DNA from: Eutypa lata | Taxonomy: Eukaryota; Ascomycota; Sordariomycetes; Xylariales; Diatrypaceae | Direction: 5' to 3' | DNA: 64,000 nt | NCBI GenBank assembly: GCA_022661535.1 | Contig: JAKULF010000006.1 | Span: 2,103,001-2,167,000 of the forward strand | Part shown: one piece after another, positions 44,936 to 54,295 of the stretch | How positions within the stretch are numbered: position 1 is the stretch's first letter | Layout: every line of letters starts with the position of its first letter | Translations under genes and position numbers: made by a program | Notes under the pieces: generated by a model | Databases searched by the model: none | The model's input: only the letters and a program-made list of their open reading frames with translations | What the model was told of the DNA's origin: nothing

Positions 44936-45397
44936 TCAGCAGGCCGAGACCTGCCGTTTGCAAGTTGAGATTTTGAGCCTACGGTTTCGCAATAGACTTG
45001 GTGGGTGTGCATAGCCGTAGAGGGCCTGCTGCCTATATGCTTCTCGTCGATATATCAATACGAAGTTCCGTTTGCCAGGCCCGCGAGGGGCAACTCCGGT
45101 AAGTATCAGATACATGCAAGAGCCCGGGTCGTGGGGGGTGGGGGCGCCCTCGAGTTGCTGTAAAAGTCTGGCTGCCTCGTCCGGTTCTAGCCTCGGGTTG
45201 GGTGAGAGGAAAGAGGTGTTGATAATGTCATCCTTCGTCATATAGCCTTTCGTTCTTCGATTACCCCGGGCCGGAGACGGAGAACTGCGTCCGGATTTTA
45301 AGAAATGGCCAATGGAGTTAGTATGTGGTTGCCTCGCCTGAATGAAGCTCGAAGAACATGTCAGATTCACGAGAGTTTGTTGTCCTGGACGCAACAA
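44936..45397 (-). CDS. Hypothetical protein, weakly supported
   Basis: Open frame of 153 codons. The middle part looks coding (DDIINTSFLSPNPRLEPDEA, LLQQLEGAPTPHDPGSC, PGKRNFVLIYRREAYRQQAL) with G/C-biased third positions, while both ends look random. No domain is recognised. It may be one exon of a split gene or a remnant. It is divergent from the P450-like gene, with 275 bases between them. Confidence 0.35.
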   Translation of the reverse strand: MLRPGQQTLVNLTCSSSFIQARQPHTNSIGHFLKSGRSSPSPARGNRRTKGYMTKDDIINTSFLSPNPRLEPDEAARLLQQLEGAPTPHDPGSCMYLILTGVAPRGPGKRNFVLIYRREAYRQQALYGYAHPPSLLRNRRLKISTCKRQVSAC

Positions 45398-45576
45398 AAT
45401 GCCACAGGGGGCTTAAAGTCCATGGCCTTCTTAGGCAGATAAGACAGGATGTGATGATGGGGTCGCTTATAGAGGTTGGGTACAAAAAGGCGCCTAGCAC
45501 CCCGACACATTCTTGCTTGAGATGTCTCTCAAGAAACCAAGCGTGTCAATAGATCTGTGTACAACTATCCATCTAT

Positions 45577-45660
45577 CCATCTATCATAATCCATCTATCA
45601 TAATTCATCTATCATAATCCATCTATCATAATCCATCTATCATAATCCATCTATCATAAT
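45577..45660. repeat. Six-unit tandem array of CCATCTATCATAAT
   Basis: Six 14-base units, the third with one C-to-T change, preceded by a partial unit. The array ends 12 bases before the ATG of the P450-like gene, so it lies in its leader or core promoter. Confidence 0.95.
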
Positions 45661-45672
45661 CCATCCACCGCC

Positions 45673-47005
45673 ATGAGTTCCATTATTCTTCTAGTCTTAG
45701 CCGTGGTCACCATCTTCTGGTTACTGGAGCGTGCGAATGAGAAGAGGCGTCATGCCGCGAGGGCACTCATTCTAGATACCAGGGCGATAGCCGGATTTAA
45801 CTTCGAAGGCGAGGAAATCTGCTGCGCCCAGCAACGACTCGAGCTTCGAGCCATCCCGAACCAACGCCTCGTGACAGTTTTCGAGATAGACAACTCGTTC
45901 ACAACTACCGACACCGAACACCACAAAGAGTTCCTCACGAGAGCTACTCATGCCATTCAGGGGACGGACGGTGGAACCTGGACTCGTCTATTCGACGTGG
46001 CGAGTCGAGCTATGCGTCTGGCTGATACGCACGTCAGAGTTGAGAGCCGCGTGCAGCTACCTCAAATTCCCCTAGCCCGGCTAGTCCGCACTGTCACTTT
46101 CATGACCGTTCTCGACGTGCTGTTCGACGTAGATCCGGCGAACACGGCTGTCGAGGACGTCGTGATGGTCACGGAGACGATCAACGAGCTATGGATGCAG
46201 TCTAAATGCAACTCCGAGGACCCTATGTCGGTCAATGATCAACAACAACGCCTTAGGACTGCTTTGCACAAAATGATCCCAGACGAAGATGATTTGGGCG
46301 ATGCGCGAGAGAACCCGCTGAACATCATAATGCCCGCATATGAGACTATGTGGCGCGTGGTGCTCCTCACGTTCGTTGCGGCGGCATTCCGATCCTTGGA
46401 CCCAGAGACGACAGAACTATTTCGTTCTGTGACTCAGCAGGTTCCTGAGTGTCTTGGTACCGATGCCGGGGAACATGTAGCACTGGCTTTCGCTAAGGTA
46501 TGTTCACCTTCTTTATATAGCGGCATACCTTGTTATGTTATCCTAATACATCATATCCCTCCTCACCTTATATAGGTACCTTGACTTATGCCCGAAAACT
46601 AACACTGCATAGGAGGGCCTACGCCTGTACCCTCCAACAAAGAGGATATATCGTGGACCGCAACACAACCCCTGGAGAGCCGACATCGAGAGATGCCACC
46701 GTGACCCAGCTATTTGGGGTCGCGACGCCCTCGAATTCAGACCGGCCCGGTTCATGTCTGGCCTTACCCAGGATCAGACGAAAGCATATATGCCCTTCAG
46801 CACGCCTCCAAATATCTGCCCAGCCGCCCGCGGATTTGGAGAGCGAGCAATAATACTGCTAGTAGTCGTCCTAGCCCGCCATCTCGGCACTCGGGAGAGT
46901 GGGTTACATGTGAAGTTTGGGGACAAGCGATTAGATGAGGACACAGGCGTGGTGCTACCCAACAGCCGGGATGCAGCAGAGACTTGGAGGGTTGTCGGTC
47001 AATAG
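45673..47005 (+). CDS. Short, diverged cytochrome P450
   Basis: Two exons (45673-46497 and 46613-47005), 405 residues, about 100 fewer than a usual microsomal P450. The N-terminus is a membrane anchor (IILLVLAVVTIFWLLE). The second exon starts with the K-helix ExxR as EGLRLYPP, followed by FRPARFM in the PERF position. The heme loop reads FSTPPNICPAARGFG. The ligand Cys is kept, but the Gly, Arg and final Gly of FxxGxRxCxG are Pro, Asn and Ala. The I-helix region lacks a clear A/G-G-x-D/E-T-T/S. This points to a very diverged, possibly non-oxygenase member or an early pseudogene, yet the frame and splice sites are intact. No biosynthetic neighbours are obvious. Confidence 0.75.
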
Positions 47006-48044
47006 AGACTTGTGCGTATCCTTGATAAGGCCAAGAACAAGCTGGGCCTCGAAGGATACTGGCAATGTTCATAAAACGTTGCAAGATGTCCAGGCATTTT
47101 CCTAACCCTAACCCTAAATATGAGGCAGGTAGAACGAAAGGAGGGGGTAGAGATTTGTACCTAATTTCCGATTTTTTTCTGGTTTTACTTGCACGGACAG
47201 CAACTTGTAGTGTTCTTCTAAAATAATGGTCATCCTTAGTAGGTATTAATTAAAACATTACTAGCCTTACTATCTTACTATCCTCAATGTACGAGTGCGT
47301 TGAGAACATTGTAAGTAGGTACTTAGGTAGTGGAAATGGAGTGTATATGTACATATAGGCAGTTAATGTGCATGGTAATCAAGTTCAAGCCGTGAAGATA
47401 TTAGGTACTTAGGTACCTACGTATAGAAGGAATATACGAAAGTTAGGAGATGCCTGACTGATCCTTGGTTATCTTGATAATGAAGAGAGGGCGATCTAGC
47501 TTGCCTATTTGTATGGACGACTTGCGTAAGCATTGGATACTCATATAGAAGGAACCTCAGTTGAACACCAACTGAAGTATTTACTTACTTCCTATCTCTG
47601 TATGGAGGAGGAAAGTACATAGGGGAATCTTCAATGAAGTCACGTGCATTAGCGCGACTGCCAGCAATATAGGGACGGATACCCTTCCAATCAGCGAGAG
47701 TGTCAACTGGTCCCATCCATCATTCTGCCTAAAGTTAGCAGCAAGCCGTGGGTAAGGTATCAGGGTGTCGTGTAGTGAATTTTTTATTTACTTCGTACAA
47801 TACATATAGACGCTGACCTTCCCCAAATCCACATCAGCTAGGGTAAGACACCGTTCAACGCCGGGCTTTCAATTCTGCATCGCGCTTCCGTCATCCCCAC
47901 TTTCTCGTGTTCATCCCGGGGCTTGGTGTAGAATTGCCTGTGGTTCTATGTACAGCAGCTCCGCACCACTATCTATTCAATTGTTTCCGGCTCGGTGTAC
48001 ATTCATTCATCTTCTGACTTTCTACCACGATACCTGTGCACATC
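47006..48044. other. Intergenic with telomere-like repeat
   Basis: AT-rich. The only notable element is the CCCTAA repeat at 47101-47118. The right end is the histone variant promoter. Confidence 0.55.
47101..47118. repeat. Interstitial telomere-like repeat
   Basis: CCTAACCCTAACCCTAAA, nearly three units of the fungal telomere repeat (TTAGGG on the other strand), in single-copy DNA 96 bases after the P450-like stop codon. Confidence 0.8.
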
Positions 48045-48890
48045 ATGCCGCCTGGAAAATCCGGCAAATCTGTTGCCAGAGCCCCAGCCGGCAAAGGCTT
48101 GGGAGGCAAGCTTGTGAGTTCGACAGACTTGCCATGTACCTGCGATTGGTCTGACGTGCATGTTTACTAACAACGACTTGATGCAGGGCGCCAAGCGACA
48201 CCGGTATGCTACATTGATTTTATATGCATCGCGCATTGTACGACGTGCTTACTAGATATCTACTAGCAAAATCCTGCGGGACAACATCAACGGCATCAGT
48301 ACGTATACTGCGACAATACCCTTCTTATCATTTGCATGGGTGTAACGAAAACTAACATTGGATTCAGCCAAGCCAGCCATTAGGTATGTTGTGCATAATA
48401 TTCTCATTTTTAATGCCATATCGTTCCACCCGTCTTGACGTTCACTCGCAACAACACCATGCACGCACATATACCTGTACATGACTGCGAAGCTGACATC
48501 AGCATAGACGTCTCGCCCGACGAGGTGGTGTGAAGCGAATATCCGGTAACATCTATGAAGACATTCGCGCCGTCCTCAAGTCGCGTCTCGAGATGGTATG
48601 ATTATATAATTCGGATTGACTACTCTAGCGACATGCTCACTTCTTCTAGATTCTAAGAGACTGCATTCTCTACACTGAGTACCGCCAGGCAAAGACGGTC
48701 ACCATCAACGATGTCAGTCGAAGTCGAAAACTGTTTGGTTTCTGTGATTGGGAGCCCCAGTGTTAACATGAGACAGGTCCTACATTCATTGAAGCGACTT
48801 GGCCGTCCCATCTATGGCTTCGATGATACCAACGGCCAGACCAGCCGGGCCCAGAGGCCGAAGGCTGTCGCATCGACTACTTATGTATAA
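48045..48890 (+). CDS. Divergent histone H4 variant
   Basis: Seven exons: 48045-48113, 48187-48203, 48267-48298, 48368-48383, 48508-48595, 48650-48712 and 48777-48890. They total 132 residues, against 103 for canonical H4. The core is unmistakable: [34 protein letters not shown] and, at the end, [11 protein letters not shown]. Differences are concentrated in the N-tail ([20 protein letters not shown] in place of the SGRGKGGKGLGKGG pattern), in helix 2 to 3 ([39 protein letters not shown]), and in a C-terminal tail of about 27 residues after YGF that replaces Gly-Gly. Canonical fungal H4 genes have few introns. This one has six, two of them flanking exons of 17 and 16 bases. Neurospora has an H4 variant gene (hH4v), and this is likely the same lineage. 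Its role is unknown; deposition outside S phase is an inference. Confidence 0.88.
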
Positions 48891-49193
48891 ACAAGACTCG
48901 CGAGTATAAAGTCACTGGTAATGCGGGGTATGCAGGCGTTGGGTCATTTCAAACATGTAAGGTTCAATGTCGATTCATAAGGATGCCTAAGTTCTGGCAA
49001 AGGAGGCCATGAGTTTACGACCCTGAATTGAGATCAAAACTAGCTGTACTGTTTCAAGCTGTTTGAGGCTTTTCATTTGTTAGCAATTGTGATAGTTTAC
49101 CCATGACAAGGATGTCCAGAAAAGACTGTATTAATGAGCCCCTATCTTAACTATCAATAGTAAACGAACGGCGTATAACAATAGCTTAAATCT
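48891..49193. other. Short 3' flank between converging genes
   Basis: AT-rich, nothing recognised. Confidence 0.6.
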
Positions 49194-50015
49194 TCAAAAT
49201 TTCCGCCTTTTCCGCTTGTTCCCCTCCCATTCGCTCACTACGTCCTCTAGTGCTTTCGCTGCCTTCTGTTCGTTCTTTCTAAATTGCCCGTTGAAAACCT
49301 CAGGTAGTACCATGGTGCTGTTTGCATGTTCCTTAGCGAATCCGATTTCGGCGTCCTTTCCGCATTTCTCTCTCGTTACTTTGACGGCTTCGTGTAGTAG
49401 ATCGGTTCCGACTCCCTTATGCCGGTACTTCAACTTCACGGTCCACGCCCTGATTACTCCATGGCCACCCCTTAAAAAGGAGTGCCGCGTCCGCTTCTTC
49501 CCTATGTGACTCAGGTTCGGCTCGAGCCTCAGAACCAGCGCCCCGATCAAATCCGAGCCGAACCGCACAGCGATCACCGTGTCCTCCTCCCCATCGTCGG
49601 ACACCATCCATGACCATTTCATACTCTCGGCTACTTGAATGTACTTCCCCGTAAAATAGCGAATGGTGAGGAGATACGTCATGATGACTCCGGAATGCAG
49701 CATGAGAGCCATCCCGAGGTCGCGCTTTATGCGCCACGAGATCTGATAGGCGATGCCGAGAGCCACGGTAAGAATCGCTAATAGGTATGGATGGAACACC
49801 ATGTGGAGCGATGCGAACTGCCGTTGCTGAGCTATCGAGTCGGCGACTAGATTCAGCGCATCGACTTTATCAGACTCTTTGTCTAAGACGCCAACGGAAA
49901 GTGGCGGGAGATCATCCGGTACTGGATCCGCAGGAGGATCAATCGTTACCAGCGGCGACGGTGATGGCGGCGGCAGTTGCCCCGTTGACGCCGGTTCTAA
50001 GTACGGCGTCGACAT
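49194..50015 (-). CDS. Membrane-anchored GNAT-family acetyltransferase-like protein
   Basis: Protein of 273 residues. A Pro-rich N-terminus (to about 40) is followed by two hydrophobic segments (about 74-93, FHPYLLAILTVALGIAYQIS, and about 100-121). Then comes a GNAT domain from about residue 130 with the strand IRAWTVKLKYR and the acetyl-CoA-binding turn RHKGVGT leading into helix DLLHEAVKVTRE. A basic tail (NKRKRRKF) ends it. Comparable fungal proteins are annotated as N-acetyltransferase-like membrane proteins. The substrate is unknown. The ATG at 50015 is preferred over upstream in-frame non-ATG codons. A candidate upstream coding exon (50385-50430) could join in phase but extends the protein with non-domain sequence. 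Confidence 0.72.
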   Translation of the reverse strand: MSTPYLEPASTGQLPPPSPSPLVTIDPPADPVPDDLPPLSVGVLDKESDKVDALNLVADSIAQQRQFASLHMVFHPYLLAILTVALGIAYQISWRIKRDLGMALMLHSGVIMTYLLTIRYFTGKYIQVAESMKWSWMVSDDGEEDTVIAVRFGSDLIGALVLRLEPNLSHIGKKRTRHSFLRGGHGVIRAWTVKLKYRHKGVGTDLLHEAVKVTREKCGKDAEIGFAKEHANSTMVLPEVFNGQFRKNEQKAAKALEDVVSEWEGNKRKRRKF

Positions 50016-53000
50016 TGGTGAAGGGCTGACGACCAGGTTTGCCCTCAGAAAAGTGAAAAATACTATTGTTGAACTGCTGATCAGCCCCTGACGGTCCGAT
50101 TTGAACCTTTCAAGATAAAGTGCAATGCTGTGTAAGTTGACGTAAATGGTGATGACACAACGGTCTAACACACGCAAGCTTCAAGCTTGCACACCACGGA
50201 AATCTTGAGATTGTAAAAGCTTGATGCGACCCCACGTCCCCTAACCAATTAACTCGATGCAACCCTAATGTCGAAATGACGTGCACTAATAAAAAAAGGG
50301 TGCAGTCGAATATATAGCGAATGTAACGTAGAGGGATAAAATATATAAGAAGATGAAAAGGAAAAGAAAACTGTAATTACTTACCGGTGCTGGTTTTCAG
50401 GCCAGGCACTACGTTAAATTTGTCGACCATGGTCGTATTGTGAAGCTGTCGCGGCATGAAGTCCACGTGGGCCATCTTGACATTTCGTATGGCCGCAGCC
50501 AGCTAAACACAGGATTGAGCGCTGTAGTAATTTCTTTTTTTTTTTCTTTCCCTCACTTTCGTTGCGGGTGCGGCTATTTAGTAGGCTGGTTGGTAGCACA
50601 GCACTATGTATAAGGCCTAGGGTGAGTCGTAATTGCTACCGACCTAATGGATCTATCGTCTCCTTAATGTGTTTTAAGTGCAATTTGAGTGATCCAATTG
50701 ACGAGGGGTCGAATCTAGACCCTGAAAATTTGCCGGGGAAGGGAGCTGCTTTAAAAATAATAATAAGGGAGCGCTACCCCGACGACCTGACTGGGTGCCG
50801 CCTCTGCTATATCGTCGAAACCGTGTGGGGGTGATAAAACCGGGTGATGACGACAGAGCGTGGATAAGAAAGAAGAAGGAAGATAAATATCTCTCGACTG
50901 ATATGATCGGCAAAGGCGAGCGCTTTTGTGTCCTTATAGAGGTGCGACGGTTCTACTCGAGATGGTGGGATTGTGACAAATGGACCACACGCACTTGCTG
51001 CACATACAGACACACCAACCCACCCCCAGACTGGTCGATCCCACGATATCGCCAGGCGATATGGCGATATGGGTGTCGTTCCAGTCGATAGCCTCCGGGT
51101 TATCTGATAAGGGGGGTTCACAAGCGAATAGGATTCCTGGGACCGGCGTCCAAAACGCAGCCACGACGAACCAGGTGCAGTCTAGAGTCCCGGCAGCCCG
51201 GGCTGTTGTTCTTTACCTACAAGGTAGCCGACTTTTTTCTTTGTCGTCAACCTTGTCGTTATCCTAATGAGGGTGGTTTGGTTGGTTGGCTGTTTGTTGG
51301 GTGACTAGAGTGTGTGGATCGTGTGGCTTTCGACCACATGAACGGCGTAAACTGTGAGGATTCGGTCTAGATGGTGATCTAAACCGATAAACTAGTTGAC
51401 TTGCTTGCGAATACTGGTATGATGCGGCAAATGATCAAGGGAATTAATTGGGACGACAATTCCATGATAACTTCGTTCTTCTTACCGCTGAGATATATAT
51501 GCATGCATGTTTGGTATCGTGATGCCGGCAATCGACCCAGGGATTGATTCGCAATTATCTCTTACGGGATCGTCTAGTCGATCCCATTCGTCCCAAAGTA
51601 TCTACTTACATACCTACCTACCTACTTGGAAGTTCATTCAAGTTTTCCCCCCCATCTCTTAGGAACCGTAGCGGATGCGGAAGCAGATCCTATGCCCACT
51701 TCCCTTCGACTCCAATGGACGGAACCGAGATGGTGCAATCCACCATGCATTCGCGGTGCAGTAGTTGAAGCCAATCGAGTCGCGACTCCTGCTTACTTGA
51801 AACGGTCCACCTAAAACCACCCTGTCAAAGACTCTGTGAGCTCACTATGCCGTTTCATGAAACGCAGTCGACGTAAGAACTGACTCGAGCTGATCAACGC
51901 CCGAAAGTGGGAAATCCAAGACGGAGCGCACCAGACCATCGGCATTTCCCTTCTGTAATACTACATACTGTGATACCACCAACTTTATTATTATTATTAT
52001 TTTTATACCTACCTCGAGCCGCCGGTGCATGCACCTAGTTTAGAGACTTACTTACTACTACATTAATTATGTATTACGTGCGCAGTTATTATCACGTCAT
52101 GAGGAGGCTATCATTAACCGAATCAGTCAACGGAGGGCTTGCTATAATATTTTTGGTTTCTCGATATCTGAAACATAAAAGAGCCCCAAACCCCGCAACG
52201 ACCACACTCAACAAGGCAAGACACACGGACTACCACAAACCTCGCGGCATTTCCAATGTTACTCTAGGTAGGTCGGTTGGCATCCCAGCAAAGTGGGAGA
52301 TGTAGCCCAGCTAGTGGTAGGTAAGTGGTAAGTAAGCATTGCAAATTTTGATCAATCCATGTAGCCATTTGTCCGGGTCAGCCAATGAATGAATATCTTA
52401 CACCCTGTGCTCTGAGAACCGATTCAATGCTATTTGGATTGACAAGAGAGAGCCGCTCCCATAGCGAAAAATAGCGAAAGAGGAGAACCTCTTCACGAAG
52501 ATAGAGAGTGATACCTACATAAAAGCTTGAATGGGATTGAAACAAAAGACGCAAAATGTCTCTTTGATAAGAAACTGACGAATTAAGCATTGCTGATTTG
52601 ACGCTACCAATGTCACCTGGAGAATGGACGTGCTTGGCGAACTGGGTAGCATGATCTACAATATATATACTCAAGGTGGGCATCCTTGTCATATGGCTTA
52701 CGCTGTTTCGTCTTAGGGCGTTCAATATTATGTAGGTATGATTGTTCTGTTCTGGTATAGCCAGCAATATCATAAGGATAGTGAGAATCGCTGAGTAATT
52801 CTAATAAAAAAACAAGTTCTGTAAACAGGAGGGATAGTTACTGTATATATGCGAAAATATGGTTGGTATTAATATATAGATGCATACTGCTTCGCCCTAG
52901 CAGGGCTGAAAAGGTAATCCTCCGCGAAATCAAGACCCCTGTCCCCATAGCTCGCAGGTCTGCGGTAGCGGCTGATATTGATAACCACATGCACTCTGCG

Positions 53001-53599
53001 GAGTAGGTACAATACATAGGTAGGCAGGTAGGCAAACCAGGCAGGCAAGCAACCTTGAGCATCTCCAAAGTCCTACAGTTACACGGGAGTGGGTCGGTTT
53101 AGCCGCATCTATCATAGTTCTTCACCAAATGTGTTGGCTTGGGTGGCTTGGTAGGTCTCTCCTTGGTCTCTCTGTCTCGAACCCCCACCTTGCCTGCCCT
53201 GCCTGCCCTTGCCTGCCTTCCCTCACTCTTATCCATCTTGCCGATCACCAGCCACGAGATTCCCGAAACTGCAACACGCCGCCTCTAAATGGTCCAACCG
53301 CAGCATTTTAGGTCGTGTTGCAGCTCAAACTTGCGATCATTAATCGTAGTTCTCGCTCACTAATGATAAAGCCTCGAAAGAGATTGGGTTGCTATTTTTA
53401 TAACAATCTTTCAAATTTTCATTAGACTAACAACTGTTCAACCGTGTCTTGTCGGGCTGAGTGATGATCTATGTTTTCACTCTACTTAAAAGGTTGCTTC
53501 CTCGCCCTCCATATCCCTAGATAGTTTTTTCAGGGGGCTTCACATTGCGCCTACCAAGATTATGCTTCCCCATCATGCAAGTAAGTTAGCCGGAGGCCT
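50016..53599. other. Long intergenic region, no firm gene
   Basis: Three and a half kilobases. A minus-strand ATG with 15 codons followed by a perfect GTAAGT donor (50430-50385) could be a first exon. A small inverted repeat, ATATCGCC/GGCGATAT, lies at about 51044-51062. TACC words are common near 51610 and 52008. Nothing else on either strand has coding character. Confidence 0.45.
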
Positions 53600-53902
53600 T
53601 TGGCAGGTGCTACATTGCGGTCCTATCTTCAATATGATAGCTGCAACTTCAGACTTGCTCGGTCCCTTGAACTGGGTTTCTCCCCAAGTCCTACTCTCCT
53701 ACAATACGTCGAGGACCGAGGAGTCGATGCCACAGGACTCCAATTTGTGTCAAAGAGTTTGGAGCCAGCGTTCACTCGCGGTTCCTACGATTGGTATCAT
53801 TTTCTGGAGTTGCCGGGGGCTTCTGATTGGACAGAGCCCGAGTCCTGCAGTCAGCAAAGCTGCCCTACTATTCAGCTAATAGACAAGGCATTATTTTTGT
53901 GA
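53600..53902 (+). CDS. Coding-like open frame, possible exon
   Basis: About 100 codons with protein-like composition (SYLQYDSCNFRLARSLELGF, LQYVEDRGVDATGLQFVSKS, YDWYHFLELPGASDWTEPES) ending at a TGA at 53900-53902. It has no in-frame ATG at its 5' end. A join to the ATG at 53562 would require a 30-base intron, below the usual minimum. It is probably the last exon of an undefined gene or a remnant. Confidence 0.3.
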   Translation: MAGATLRSYLQYDSCNFRLARSLELGFSPSPTLLQYVEDRGVDATGLQFVSKSLEPAFTRGSYDWYHFLELPGASDWTEPESCSQQSCPTIQLIDKALFL

Positions 53903-54295
53903 GCCAGTCTGAAGTCTGCCTTGTTGCCTGTCGCTCCTCACCGAGTCGACTTTTTGGCCCCCAACTCCACCAGTCTCCCTCTACCATGCATTTGTTCTCT
54001 GTGTGCCGTGTGTGGCCAGTTAAACGCAGTGCCGACATTTGGCGTGTCTTTCTATGGAGGGAGCCTATGTCCTACTGGCTGAAATCCGCCTGGTTCGCGG
54101 TCGCAGCCGCTGGTCCTAGGGTACGAATGATGTACCCTTGTCGAAATCCCAAAGTCCTACATCGTCACCTTCAAGGTTGACACTTTTTTTTTATGATTCT
54201 CAAAATACAGATATGGGCCGGTGGCGACCTGGGCCGAACCGCAAACACAATCTCTATTCAAACTTCTGTTTCTTGTTCCGGTGTTTATTCTCGCA
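53903..54295. other. Spacer and promoter of the zinc-finger gene
   Basis: No gene seen. Frames here lack coding character. Confidence 0.5.
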
